DNA of 64,000 nt, taken from positions 248,001 through 312,000 of the forward strand of contig NZ_JAMOHV010000002.1 in NCBI RefSeq assembly GCF_024448505.1, written 5' to 3'. Made by a program: the position numbers and the translations under genes. Origin of the DNA: Stutzerimonas degradans (GTDB lineage Bacteria; Pseudomonadota; Gammaproteobacteria; Pseudomonadales; Pseudomonadaceae). The notes under the pieces were generated by a model. It saw only the letters and a program-made list of their open reading frames with translations. It did not search any database and was not told where the DNA came from. This document shows positions 7,588 to 15,667 of the stretch, in pieces; within the stretch, counting starts at the first letter, position 1, and every line of letters starts with the position of its first letter.

Positions 7588-10319
7588 GCCGCCACCTCCT
7601 TCACGTGCTCCCAGCCATCCACGCCCCAGCCCGCCAACCGCGCCTTATCGCGCCACGCCCTCACCTGCTGGCCAAGCGCAGCGGCTTTCAGAGATAGGGG
7701 CGGGAAAGAGTCCTCCTCCTCGCCTTGCTCCATATCGGGAAGGAAGAACGCACCGAAGCGTCGATTGTTGCCGTCCGTCCACGGGATAGGCCGCGGCGTC
7801 TTGCCCACCTCCGAACTGATGAACAAGCTGAACTTCGTCTGGCTCATCGCGTGCTCGCGGTTGCGCTGGCACCACTCCAGAAACAGCGCGTAGAGGTCCG
7901 TCGACAGGCACGCCCCCCAAAGGCCGCGCCCCAACTCGCCCACGCGCCACTGATGCAGAAACGTCTGCCACCCCGCACGGGACAGCGCCACCAGCCGCTG
8001 CCGCGCATCCGTCTTCGGCGGCCGCGTGCGCTCATTGAAGTCGCCCAGGTCCACATCCAGCAGCCAGCCATACAGCGCCGCCACCCCACCGTTCGCCAGC
8101 TCCGCGCCGATCGCCCGCTGCCGTTCCTCCGGCAACGTCTCCAACGGCCACATCACCAGAAACCGGCGGTCCGACTCACTGATCGGCCACGGCATGATCT
8201 CGTTCGAGAGGAACACCGCATTCATGTGGTTCGCCTCCTCCCAACCGTTGATGAACTTCGACTCCATCCGCACCGTCTTGCCGGTGATCAGATGCTTGAT
8301 CTTGCCCACCTGGTTGTAACGCTGGTCCCGGCTCACCACCTCCTCGAACACCGCCCACAGCTTCCGGCTCTGCCACGCATTGAAGTTGCTCTCCAGCTGC
8401 GTCTGCCCCACCGTCGCCGCATACGGCCCATACAGCGCACCCAGCGTATCGGCGAACAGCAAGCTCTTGCCCGAGCCCTCCATCACCGAATGCATCAGCA
8501 CCGCCGTATCCAGCTTCGCGCCCGGATGCTGCAGCGGAAAGGCCAGCCACTTCACCAGCCAATCCAGCGGCGCCTGCTCGTGGTTGCACAGAAAAGAGAT
8601 CAGCCACCGCAGGTTCTCGCACGCCGCGTCGTTGCGCACCGGCTCCAGCGGCAGCCCCTCGAACGTGTTGATGTACACCGCCGGGTCCTTCGTCATCGTC
8701 GGGTCGAACACGATGTGATCGACGTCCACCGTCCGGCGCTCCGCGCTGTTCAACCACAACGCATACGCATCGCCCAGCGCCATCTTCACCGCGCCCTCGG
8801 GGATTCGCCGCTTCTTCTCGCGGTCCCACACATCCTTCGTCCCATCGATGTACACATACCGCTGGATAGGCGTCATCCCCAGCGCACCGGCTTTCTTGCC
8901 AGCCATCCGCCGCGCCTGCTCGATCTCGCGCACCTCATCCGCGCCGATCAGCTTCTTGCCCGCATCCTCCGCCCAGCCCTTCGCCAGCGGCTTCGTCACC
9001 AGCGCCTCGAACGCGGTCTTCTTCATCACCGCTTTCTTATCCTGGTCCCAGACGTGCGTCGTGCCTTCCACCAGCGCAAACCGCCGCAACACCTGCGCCG
9101 CCGTAAACCCCGCCCCCGCCCCCCCGTTGTCGGAGGAGCCGGCCGGCGCAGCGGCTTCGTCTGCGGATGGGGTCGGGGAAGGCTTCCCAGCAGCAACAGC
9201 AGCAGCCAACTGCTCCGCCACCGCCTCCAGCCCCCACGCCACATGCACATCGTTCCAGTCCTGCCCCGCATCGGCCTCGGCCGGCAGCGCAGGGAATGCC
9301 GCGATGCCGCCAACCTCCCCGGCCGCCGCTTCCGCCTTCTTGCGACCCGGGTTGCCCGGCTTCGTCGGGTCGTCATCACCGGCCAGCACCACAAGCGCAT
9401 CCGGGCATTGCGCCGCCAGGTCACGCGCGACCGCCGGCATGTTGCCGGCGTCCAGCGCCATCGCCACCGGCCAGCCCATCGCCATGTGCACGCTCGCCGC
9501 CGTCGCATAGCCCTCGGCCTCGCCGATCACCGCCGCGCCATCCAGCTCGCCCAGCACATGCCGGCAACCCGCCTTGCGCCCGTACTTCGGGAACAGCTTC
9601 GTGCCCTGCTCGTTGATCGCCTGCAGGCTCCACAGCTTGCCCGCCGCATCGCGCAGCGGCACCGCCACGGTGCCCGCCTTGAACATCAGGAACGACAGCG
9701 AATCCGGCCGGGGCTTGGGCATCGCCGCGAAGAATGCACGCGCCTCGCTCCCCACCCACACATCGCAACGCTGGCGTTCGTCATCGATCGCCAGCACAAC
9801 CGTGTAATGGAAGAAGCCCAAACCAAAAGCCCCCACCTGCTTGCGATCCAGGTAGGGGCTTTCGCCTTGCGGCTTGCAATGCTTCGTCCAGATCAGCTCG
9901 CAGGCAGCAGCCACCGCCTCGCGCATCACCTGCGCCCGCGCCTCGTCCGCCTCGATCTCTGCCTGCCGCGCCGCGCGCCGGGCTTCGGCCTCCGCATTCA
10001 GCCGGCGCTTCTCCTCGGCAGTCATCGGCTCGCGCCGCGGGCGCCAACCGTTGTCCTTCGCCAGCTTGATCACCGTGCCCATGCCCGTGCCCGCCTTGCG
10101 GAACGAACGCCACACCGTCTTCGCATCCGCCGTGCTGTAACTGTCAGCACCGGCGCTCCAGGTATCCCAAGCATCGAAACCGTTGCTGCCGAACTCCGCC
10201 TTGATGCCCATACCCACCTGCAACCAGGTATCACGGTCATCAGCGGGGATGAACTGCAGCAGCTCGGGCAGATCGGCGAGGGTCAGGGGTACGCGCTCAA
10301 CCACGCCGCACCCCCGCAT
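7584..10319 (-). CDS. Phage primase-helicase (PriCT, Toprim, SF3-like helicase)
   Basis: This 911-residue protein combines an N-terminal PriCT-2-like domain (about 10-90, with DRDTWLQVGMGIK), a Toprim primase core (about 195-330, GEAEGYATAAS and LAGDDDPTKPG), a linker rich in Ala/Pro/Gly, and a C-terminal DUF5906/SF3-like helicase with Walker A MEGSGKS at 613-619. It would synthesise primers and unwind phage DNA. The gene overlaps the upstream zinc-finger gene by about 23 bp; a GTG at 10,304 is an alternative start with less overlap. It ends in an ATGA overlap with the next small gene. Confidence 0.9.
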   Translation of the reverse strand: MRGCGVVERVPLTLADLPELLQFIPADDRDTWLQVGMGIKAEFGSNGFDAWDTWSAGADSYSTADAKTVWRSFRKAGTGMGTVIKLAKDNGWRPRREPMTAEEKRRLNAEAEARRAARQAEIEADEARAQVMREAVAAACELIWTKHCKPQGESPYLDRKQVGAFGLGFFHYTVVLAIDDERQRCDVWVGSEARAFFAAMPKPRPDSLSFLMFKAGTVAVPLRDAAGKLWSLQAINEQGTKLFPKYGRKAGCRHVLGELDGAAVIGEAEGYATAASVHMAMGWPVAMALDAGNMPAVARDLAAQCPDALVVLAGDDDPTKPGNPGRKKAEAAAGEVGGIAAFPALPAEADAGQDWNDVHVAWGLEAVAEQLAAAVAAGKPSPTPSADEAAAPAGSSDNGGAGAGFTAAQVLRRFALVEGTTHVWDQDKKAVMKKTAFEALVTKPLAKGWAEDAGKKLIGADEVREIEQARRMAGKKAGALGMTPIQRYVYIDGTKDVWDREKKRRIPEGAVKMALGDAYALWLNSAERRTVDVDHIVFDPTMTKDPAVYINTFEGLPLEPVRNDAACENLRWLISFLCNHEQAPLDWLVKWLAFPLQHPGAKLDTAVLMHSVMEGSGKSLLFADTLGALYGPYAATVGQTQLESNFNAWQSRKLWAVFEEVVSRDQRYNQVGKIKHLITGKTVRMESKFINGWEEANHMNAVFLSNEIMPWPISESDRRFLVMWPLETLPEERQRAIGAELANGGVAALYGWLLDVDLGDFNERTRPPKTDARQRLVALSRAGWQTFLHQWRVGELGRGLWGACLSTDLYALFLEWCQRNREHAMSQTKFSLFISSEVGKTPRPIPWTDGNNRRFGAFFLPDMEQGEEEDSFPPLSLKAAALGQQVRAWRDKARLAGWGVDGWEHVKEVAA

Positions 10320-10518
10320 TCCGCTTGTCCTCGAACGCCTGGCACTCAGTGCACAGCCGGCAACCCTTCACCGCGTCGCGCCGTTCCTGCGGAATCTCCA
10401 CCCCGCACTCCTCGCACTCGCTCAGGCTCACGCCCTCATAACGCACGCGGGCGGCAATCGCCGCCTCCCGTTCGTCCAGCTCGCGCTGTTGCGCCATCTC
10501 GAATGCACGCTCATCCAT
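10297..10518 (-). CDS. TraR/DksA-type zinc-finger phage protein
   Basis: This 73-residue protein has an N-terminal helix (MDERAFEMAQQRELDEREAAIAARV) and a four-cysteine finger, CEECG...CRLCTEC, as in the TraR/DksA C4 family. Members insert into the RNA polymerase secondary channel and alter promoter choice; phage versions are small like this. It overlaps the CII-like gene upstream by 8 bp and the primase gene downstream. Role in host or phage transcription control is inferred from the family. Confidence 0.85.
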   Translation of the reverse strand: MDERAFEMAQQRELDEREAAIAARVRYEGVSLSECEECGVEIPQERRDAVKGCRLCTECQAFEDKRNAGVRRG

Positions 10519-10996
10519 GACAGCTCTCCTCCATCGCCTGCTCGGCGCCGGCGACGATCCCGAGAATCTCGCTGATCATCCGGTTCGCGTGGTAGCGCAG
10601 CGTCTCCACCTCATGCGGCTCCCAGCGGTTATCCGCTGCGCCGTCATGCAGGCTGCCGACAAACTCTCCCTCGGCCTGCAACAGCGCGCCCAGCGCCTTC
10701 AGCGCATCGCGCGTCGCTGGTACCGGCTGCGGCACGAAAGCCACCGCCCCGGCCGGGCGCACCAATGCCGCCAGCAGGCGCGGATCGCGCGTCGTTGCGA
10801 CGATCTCCTCAATGAACTCAGGGTGAATCGGGCGATGGCCCTCAGGGTTGACGCGCTTGCTCAGCTCGTCCGGGTCCATGCCGATGGTCAGCGCCACCGC
10901 ATTCTGGCCCCCTGTTGCGTCGCGCGTGGCGCGGTACAGCGCCTGGCGGGTATTAAGCACCGGGCCTTTGCCCGGTAGTAGATCTCTGCGGCTCAT
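10511..10996 (-). CDS. Phage CII-like regulator (Phage_CP76 family)
   Basis: This 161-residue protein matches the Phage_CP76/CII pattern (pfam06892): LNTRQALYRATRDATGGQNAVALTIGMDP.ELSKRVNPEGHRPIHPEF. The N-terminal half is a DNA-binding HTH and the C-terminal half is helical. Such proteins regulate early transcription and the lysogeny decision. The start is the ATG of MSRRDLLPGK; the frame stays open further upstream but that part lacks similarity. It is the first clear gene after Cro in the leftward operon. Confidence 0.82.
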   Translation of the reverse strand: MSRRDLLPGKGPVLNTRQALYRATRDATGGQNAVALTIGMDPDELSKRVNPEGHRPIHPEFIEEIVATTRDPRLLAALVRPAGAVAFVPQPVPATRDALKALGALLQAEGEFVGSLHDGAADNRWEPHEVETLRYHANRMISEILGIVAGAEQAMEESCHG

Positions 10997-11336
10997 GGCT
11001 TTAATGCCCCGGTAACGCTGTAGCCAGCCGCAGGGCGGTTGCCCTACAGTTGGCTCACAGCTCGCGACCTTCCCGATACGTGCTGTGTCCTCGGGTCGCG
11101 GGTTGAGGGAGTCAGGGGTGGTACCCGTCTCCCGGACCGCTGGGTCAAGGCTCTTACTTTGGTGAGTGGGCGCCTTGATTCCAGCCTCTACATCCACCTG
11201 CCGCCGCAGCGTCAGGTTTATTGCTCTTGGCCCTTGGCCCTATGCCGGCTCCGGTCTGCTGGTGAGGCTCCCGGAGCCGGCCCCCGCCGCCTGAATCCTT
11301 GTGCTGTGTCCCGGCGGGGTGTGCCTTGGTGAGTGG
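10997..11336. other. Cro-to-CII leader without a supported gene
   Basis: No convincing coding region is seen between the Cro-like and CII-like genes. The stretch contains a perfect 10-bp inverted repeat, CCGGCTCCGG (11,245-11,254) and CCGGAGCCGG (11,271-11,280) with a 16-nt loop, and a smaller AGGGC-GGTT-GCCCT hairpin near 11,031. They could form an attenuator or N/nut-like control point for the leftward operon. Confidence 0.5.
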
Positions 11337-11579
11337 TCAGGCCGCTGATTTGCGAGGGGCTGCGGAATTGCGCAGATAAGCCCAATCGATATCGGGGCGG
11401 GTTTCTTCGCACGGCACCGCACCATCGGTTTCACGGTCGAGCGCGATGGCTAACGCCGCATTGGCTCGGCGATTGCCGTAAGCCACCTGTTTCAGCTGCC
11501 CCGGCGTCGTATCGCACCGGGTGGCGAATGCCAGCAGCGCGTTCTTGTTCAGCGGCTTAATGAATTCGAGAAGATTCAT
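11337..11579 (-). CDS. Cro-like repressor (YdaS family)
   Basis: This 80-residue protein (MNLLEFIKPLNKNALLAFATRC...) is a single HTH domain of the YdaS/Cro type: the segment ALLAFATRCDTTPGQLKQVAYGNRRANAALAIALDRE is characteristic. It is divergent from the S24 repressor with operators between them, the standard immunity-region layout. It should repress the CI promoter and favour the lytic route. The ATG at 11,579 is taken because the alternative upstream start lies within operator-proximal sequence. Confidence 0.82.
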   Translation of the reverse strand: MNLLEFIKPLNKNALLAFATRCDTTPGQLKQVAYGNRRANAALAIALDRETDGAVPCEETRPDIDWAYLRNSAAPRKSAA

Positions 11580-11602
11580 GCGTTCCTCCATTGCAGGACA
11601 CA

Positions 11603-11656
11603 TTAGCAATCGCTAATGAACTCTGCAATAGCAAACCGTAATTTACAGTTTGCTAA
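11603..11656. promoter_or_regulatory. Immunity operators between cro-like and cI-like genes
   Basis: Three related sites lie in the divergent gap: TTAGCAATCGCTAA (11,603-11,616), ATAGCAAACCGTAA (11,628-11,641) and TTACAGTTTGCTAA (11,643-11,656). They share the half-site TTAGC or its reverse complement and resemble a three-site lambda operator. CI-like and Cro-like proteins are the obvious ligands. Two more copies lie at 13,423-13,461. Confidence 0.75.
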
Positions 11657-11676
11657 CGCAAGATGAACATAAGGAG

Positions 11677-12375
11677 ATGGATATCTATCAGTCCCGCATA
11701 GCCACGCTCCGCGCCCTTATCGGCGATTCATCGCTGAAGGACTTTTCGGATCGCCACGATCTCGACGCCTCCTACCTGTCGCAGATCCTCAACGGCCACC
11801 GGAATATGGGAGAGCGCGCCGCCGCCAATCTCGAAAAGAAACTGGCCTTGCTCCCCGGCACCCTGACCTCGCCCGGCTCAGGCGATACGCCCGACGCCGC
11901 AAGCGCCGTGTTCTCGACAACAGCTCAGCTAGAAATGGCGACCAGCACGGCTGTTGCCGATGCGCTGGGCAGGTACAACCAGCAAAGGATGCTGCCGGTG
12001 ATTGGAGAAGTTCAGGCGGGCGAGTTCTGCGAGGCAGTCGATAACTTTCCTCCAGGCCACGCTGACGAATGGGTAGAAGCCGGCGGACCGGCTGGGCCGC
12101 GGGCCTTCGTTCTAGTCGTCAGTGGCTTCAGCATGTACCCCTTGCTGGCTCCCGGCGAGAAGGTAGTCTTCGACCCGGACATGCAATGGTCACCAGGGAA
12201 CATCGTGCTGGCTAAGCGGCTCAGCGACCAGTCCGTGACCATCAAGAGGTTGTGCCGGGACGGCAACGAGTACCTCCTGCACGCCACCAACCCCGACTGG
12301 CCCGATAAGTACATCAAGCTCAACGAAGAGTGGATGGTCTGCGCGCGGGCGAGGCGTAAGATCGTTGAGCTCTGA
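11677..12375 (+). CDS. CI-like repressor with S24 autocleavage domain
   Basis: This 232-residue protein has an N-terminal HTH (SLKDFSDRHDLDASYLSQILNGHRNMG, about 18-45) and a C-terminal LexA/CI peptidase S24 domain. The likely cleavage dipeptide is Ala-Gly in EVQAGEF (about 112-118). The catalytic Ser lies in SGFSMYPL (152) and the Lys in NIVLAKRL (about 180). It should keep the prophage silent and be inactivated during SOS. The start is uncertain: the ATG used directly abuts AAGGAG, while an in-frame TTG at 11,650 has no visible ribosome site. Confidence 0.9.
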   Translation: MDIYQSRIATLRALIGDSSLKDFSDRHDLDASYLSQILNGHRNMGERAAANLEKKLALLPGTLTSPGSGDTPDAASAVFSTTAQLEMATSTAVADALGRYNQQRMLPVIGEVQAGEFCEAVDNFPPGHADEWVEAGGPAGPRAFVLVVSGFSMYPLLAPGEKVVFDPDMQWSPGNIVLAKRLSDQSVTIKRLCRDGNEYLLHATNPDWPDKYIKLNEEWMVCARARRKIVEL

Positions 12376-12393
12376 CCACCAGCGAGGGACCGC

Positions 12394-12843
12394 ATGCGAA
12401 TCTACCGCGACACCGATCAGCCGGACCGTAGCGGCCTGACCTGGCACCAGACCTGGCAAGCCGAGGACCGTGGCCTCATTCGGTCATGGGAAATTGGTCG
12501 CCGCGACGCCTTACGCGATCCAGAGCTTGCCGCCCGCTGCAAAGCAGGCGAACTACCGCCCCTCGGCTGGAAAGGCGGGGGCCTGAAGACGCTCAAGAAA
12601 CTCACCCGATGGGGCTCGCTTCACTATCTTGCTGAATGGCAGGCGCTACGCGGCGAACCGCTAAGCATCGACCTTGCCGAAGAGCCCACGATCATATGCA
12701 GCCGCACGGGCATGATCGTCACCTTCACAGGTGACACGGACAAGCTCGCCGGCGCTGGAACTGACCATGACGACGAAGGAGCAACAGATGGATCTGCACC
12801 AGGAATTTCAGAACAGTCGCTTTTTCCATCAGGCTCGAATTGA
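12394..12843 (+). CDS. Hypothetical phage protein
   Basis: This 149-residue acidic protein begins MRIYRDTDQPDRSGLTWHQTWQAEDRGLIRSWEIGRRDALRDP. The Trp-rich start is not assigned to a family here. It is 18 nt downstream of the repressor gene with a GAGGGA ribosome site, so it is probably expressed from the lysogen. Its last 56 bp overlap the TerB/BRCT gene in another frame. Function unknown. Confidence 0.6.
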   Translation: MRIYRDTDQPDRSGLTWHQTWQAEDRGLIRSWEIGRRDALRDPELAARCKAGELPPLGWKGGGLKTLKKLTRWGSLHYLAEWQALRGEPLSIDLAEEPTIICSRTGMIVTFTGDTDKLAGAGTDHDDEGATDGSAPGISEQSLFPSGSN

Positions 12844-13417
12844 TCGGCGCTCCGCCGACGAGCTTGTTGGAATGGCTGCCGGCCTGATTGCCGATGGCAC
12901 CGTCAACCAGCAGGAAGCCGAGTTTCTAAAGGGCTGGATCGAGAGCAACTTCATTCACTTCGATGACCCTGTCGTCAACATCATCTACCGGCGCCTCGCC
13001 AATATGCTTAGCGACGGCATCCTCCAGCCCGAGGAAAGTATCGAACTGGTAGAAATGCTGCACAAGTTCACCGGCCCTACCCTCGCGACCGACAAGCCTT
13101 TTACAGCCCCAAGCACTCTCCCCTTTTGCGATCCAGCGCCAGCGCTGGTCATCCCTGATCGCTGTTACCTCTTCACCGGCACGATGGCGTACGGCCCACG
13201 CAAATCTTGCGAGGCTGCCGTGACCGACCGAGGCGGCATCACAAGTGGCACTGTCACCAACAGGGTGCACTACGTTGTCGTCGGCAGCATCGGCAACAAT
13301 CAGTGGCTCCACAGCTCTTACGGAACGAAGATCATGAAGGCTGTGGAAATGCGCGATGCTGGCATACCAATATCGATCATCAGTGAAAACCACTGGCAGG
13401 AAAGCCTGTTCGGATAG
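12788..13417 (+). CDS. TerB-like plus BRCT domain protein
   Basis: This 209-residue protein has an N-terminal helical TerB-like part (about 15-90, DELVGMAAGLIADGTVNQQEAEFLKGWI) and a C-terminal BRCT domain (about 125-205) with CYLFTGTMAYGPRKSCE, then HYVVVGSIGNNQW and a C-terminal Trp. BRCT domains of this type occur in NAD-dependent DNA ligase, but no ligase domain is present. The ATG after AAGGAG at 7-nt spacing is used. As part of the repressor transcript it may act in the lysogen. Role unknown; DNA repair, replication interference or defence are possible. Confidence 0.8.
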   Translation: MDLHQEFQNSRFFHQARIDRRSADELVGMAAGLIADGTVNQQEAEFLKGWIESNFIHFDDPVVNIIYRRLANMLSDGILQPEESIELVEMLHKFTGPTLATDKPFTAPSTLPFCDPAPALVIPDRCYLFTGTMAYGPRKSCEAAVTDRGGITSGTVTNRVHYVVVGSIGNNQWLHSSYGTKIMKAVEMRDAGIPISIISENHWQESLFG

Positions 13418-13422
13418 CAAAT

Positions 13423-13461
13423 TTAGCATTCGCTATTGCGGATTAAATTAGCAGGCGCTAA
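13423..13461. promoter_or_regulatory. Second pair of repressor operators before the rightward accessory genes
   Basis: TTAGCATTCGCTAT (13,423-13,436) and TTAGCAGGCGCTAA (13,448-13,461) match the sites between cro-like and cI-like genes. The second is a near-perfect palindrome TTAGC-N4-GCTAA. They stand just upstream of the run of rightward genes beginning at 13,498, so the CI-like protein probably shuts that promoter in the lysogen, as lambda CI does at OL. Confidence 0.75.
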
Positions 13462-13497
13462 TGTTGTCGTGTACCCACTCACCACGGGATCGCGACA

Positions 13498-13695
13498 ATG
13501 GACACAGCACAGCACAGCAGCACCCGCTGCCCGGTCTTTCTGCACCCGGCAGCGGCATCTAACCCCTTCACCGTGCGCCGCATCGAACGTGAAACCGGCC
13601 TGACCGCTCACGTCACCCTGCGCACGGCTCAACTCAAGCGCCACATCCGCCCCACCTTCGAGAGCTTCGGCCCGTTCGGAGGCGACTGCGCATGA
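13498..13695 (+). CDS. Small hypothetical phage protein
   Basis: This 65-residue protein (MDTAQHSSTRCPVFLHPAAAS) is the first gene after the second operator pair. It ends in an ATGA overlap with the next gene, which supports it being real. Basic, with the segment VRRIERETGLTAHVTLRTAQLKRH, which hints at a small nucleic-acid-binding or scaffold role. No family recognised. Confidence 0.6.
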   Translation: MDTAQHSSTRCPVFLHPAAASNPFTVRRIERETGLTAHVTLRTAQLKRHIRPTFESFGPFGGDCA

Positions 13696-14693
13696 GCACC
13701 TTCACCCTCACCAGAGGCAGCGAAGCCGCCCTTGGAATGCTCGCCAGCCAGGCAGGCACCGAAACCCTGCTGCTGACCCAGCCGGCCCGCGAGCTGCGCG
13801 CAGAGCTGAGCATCGAGTCATTCACCAGCGCCACCGGCGATCAGCTGCTGGCCGTGCTGTTCATGCGCGAGCAGCGCCACAGCATGACCCTCCAGCGCAA
13901 CGACGGCGCGAACGTCCAGCACCTGGCCGACTGGGTCGAGGCCGTCGCCAACGGCACGCTGGATACTGCGCAGGCGATTCCCCAGCGCCAACCCGTGCTG
14001 CTGCCCTGCTGCCGGTGCGAAGGCGCGGCAATCGCTTATAGCTACCTGGCCCCGGCGCCGGCCCAGCATGACCTTCACGGCGTGAAATGCCGCCACCGGG
14101 ACTGCCAATCGCTGGAAAGGGCTGCCACCGCGGCAGCAGCCGCCGACGCCTGGAACGCCATTCAACGCGAAGAACTGGCCGAGGCAGCAGAGCCAGCCCC
14201 AGCGCAGGATGAACTGATGCCAGACGAAGTTCACCAGATGGCGTTTGAAGAAGGTCAACCGGCAGAGAATGGCGATGGGTACTGCTTCACGGCAGAGGAA
14301 TTTGACCTGTTCGTCGAGCGTCGTTTGAGTCGTGCTACACGCCCCGCGCGGACCGGGCAGCAGCCGGTGGCGTGGGGTGCATTCCACTTCGGAGGAAGCC
14401 GAAGTGGAAAGCTCTATTCGCACTGCGAGACTGAGCAGCAGATCGACAGCTACATAGCTGACGTACATCGCAGTAATGATTCGATCACGCTGCGCAAGGC
14501 GCCGCTCTACGACGCCCCCATCGCGCAGACCGCCCCAGATGGATGGCAATTGGTGCCGATGGAGCCGACGCAGGCCATGCGCGAAGCGTTCCACGCGGCG
14601 ACCGAGCGCTACGAAGACGGCTATGGCGAGAGCCCGGATAGCCAGTGGCACGCCATGCTCCGCGCCGCCCGGGCCACCAGCCCCACCGCCTGA
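13692..14693 (+). CDS. Hypothetical phage protein with C-terminal DGWQLVP motif
   Basis: This 333-residue protein has a paired-cysteine segment (CCRCEGAAIAY and KCRHRDCQSLE, about 105-145) that looks like a small zinc-binding module. An acidic Ala-rich linker and a C-terminal block DGWQLVPMEPTQAMREAFHAA follow; that block recurs in Pseudomonas phage early proteins. It may be a mosaic of modules. Function unknown. It follows the 65-residue gene with a 4-bp overlap. Confidence 0.7.
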   Translation: MSTFTLTRGSEAALGMLASQAGTETLLLTQPARELRAELSIESFTSATGDQLLAVLFMREQRHSMTLQRNDGANVQHLADWVEAVANGTLDTAQAIPQRQPVLLPCCRCEGAAIAYSYLAPAPAQHDLHGVKCRHRDCQSLERAATAAAAADAWNAIQREELAEAAEPAPAQDELMPDEVHQMAFEEGQPAENGDGYCFTAEEFDLFVERRLSRATRPARTGQQPVAWGAFHFGGSRSGKLYSHCETEQQIDSYIADVHRSNDSITLRKAPLYDAPIAQTAPDGWQLVPMEPTQAMREAFHAATERYEDGYGESPDSQWHAMLRAARATSPTA

Positions 14694-14704
14694 GGCCCGC
14701 CACC

Positions 14705-14977
14705 ATGAACCGCACTCTCGACCAAGCCGCCGCCGTGCTCGGCATCGGTCCGCGCAAGCTGCGCACCCGCATGCGCGAGCTGGGCCTGCTCAACCACGCC
14801 GGCGAGCTGATCAGCAGCGAGCGCGGCCAGGGTCGGCTGTTCGTCGATACCCGCAGCCGCTGGAACCCGGCCATCAACAGCTACACCCACTACGGCGTCG
14901 TCATGGCTACCGAAGCGGGCGTGGCGTGGCTGGCCGGGCAGCTCGGCATCACCATCACCAGGAAGGACGCCGCATGA
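14705..14977 (+). CDS. KilAC-like phage antirepressor domain protein
   Basis: This 90-residue protein consists of an HTH-like segment (LDQAAAVLGIGPRKLRTRMRELGLLN), then a short beta region (RLFVDTRSRWNP) and VMATEAGVAWLAGQLG. It resembles the C-terminal KilAC/ANT domain of phage antirepressors on its own. Overlap ATGA with the next gene. It might modulate the repressor or replication; low certainty on role. Confidence 0.65.
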   Translation: MNRTLDQAAAVLGIGPRKLRTRMRELGLLNHAGELISSERGQGRLFVDTRSRWNPAINSYTHYGVVMATEAGVAWLAGQLGITITRKDAA

Positions 14978-15372
14978 GCACCTCCGCGACTCAACACGCG
15001 ATCGGCGCCCTCAAGCTCGCCGGCCTGCATCTGGATCACCCCAGCGTGATCCCAGGCCGCGTGCTGCGCGCCGCCTGCACCGAGGCTATCGACCGCCTGC
15101 AGCTCAACCAGCCCCACGCGCACGACCTCGGCCGGCTGTACTGCAGCCTGTTCGACGCCCTGCCGCGCGGTTACCTGCCGCACGTCACCCTCACCACCGA
15201 CCCTGCCGCGCCGTTCGCCTGCGTCATCACCAACGCCACTGGCGATCTGGTCGACCGGCAGGCCGGCAAGACCATAGCGGGCATCACCGAAATCATCCGC
15301 CTGCGCCACGGCGCACCCAGCGCGTCACGCGCCGTCGAGGGGCGCGGGGACCACGGAGGGGCCAGCGAGTGA
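14974..15372 (+). CDS. Hypothetical phage protein
   Basis: This 132-residue protein (MSTSATQHAIGALKLAGLHLDHPSVIPGRV...) has no recognised domain. It starts with a 4-bp overlap with the antirepressor-like gene and ends with a 4-bp overlap with the PrtN-like gene, so the three are translated as one unit. Its C-terminus (about residues 115-132) is charged and probably disordered. Confidence 0.6.
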   Translation: MSTSATQHAIGALKLAGLHLDHPSVIPGRVLRAACTEAIDRLQLNQPHAHDLGRLYCSLFDALPRGYLPHVTLTTDPAAPFACVITNATGDLVDRQAGKTIAGITEIIRLRHGAPSASRAVEGRGDHGGASE

Positions 15373-15629
15373 CCAGTACCTATCAGCAATTGCTGCGTCG
15401 CTACGACCGGCCCTGCCTGCCGCTGGACGAGGTGCGCGCCGAGTACCTGCCGCACATCAACAGCATGGAGTACCTGCTGGACGAGATCCGCACCGGCGCG
15501 ATCAAGCTGCGCTACACGCGCCTGCACGGCACCCGCAAGGCGCCGCCCGTGGTGTACCTGCAGGACCTCGCCAACTGGCTCGATGCGCAAAACCCCACCC
15601 ATTCCGCCGCCTCAACCAAGGCGGCATAA
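15369..15629 (+). CDS. PrtN-like pyocin activator family protein
   Basis: This 86-residue protein (GTG start) fits the pyocin activator family (pfam11112): LLRRYDRPCLPLDEVRAEYLPHI...LLDEIRTGAIKLRYTRLHG..KAPPVVYLQDLANWLDAQ. PrtN switches on pyocin genes in P. aeruginosa; phage homologues are probably excisionase- or regulator-like DNA-binding proteins. The embedded pyocin-activator fold does not prove a pyocin locus; none is seen here. Confidence 0.8.
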   Translation: MTSTYQQLLRRYDRPCLPLDEVRAEYLPHINSMEYLLDEIRTGAIKLRYTRLHGTRKAPPVVYLQDLANWLDAQNPTHSAASTKAA

Positions 15630-15667
15630 CCCGCCCACCACGGGCAACCAAAGAGGCACAGCACGCC

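Noticed and set aside
7261-7590. CRISPR array from the short repeats
   Set aside because: Repeats are 9 bp, irregularly spaced, some adjacent and some inverted, with no spacers of constant length and no cas genes.
7725-10520. Very long rightward open frame (931 codons) opposite the primase-helicase
   Set aside because: It is the antisense shadow of a high-GC gene; the product is dominated by Arg, His and Pro and has no domain, whereas the opposite strand gives a clear primase-helicase.
11039-11332. Rightward 97-codon frame in the cro-cII gap
   Set aside because: No ribosome site, no similarity, and it would overlap structured leader sequence against the direction of the operon.
15369-15629. 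Evidence for a pyocin (tailocin) locus from the PrtN-like gene
   Set aside because: The same region has terminase, portal and an integrase at an att site, so it is a prophage; PrtN-like proteins also occur in phages.
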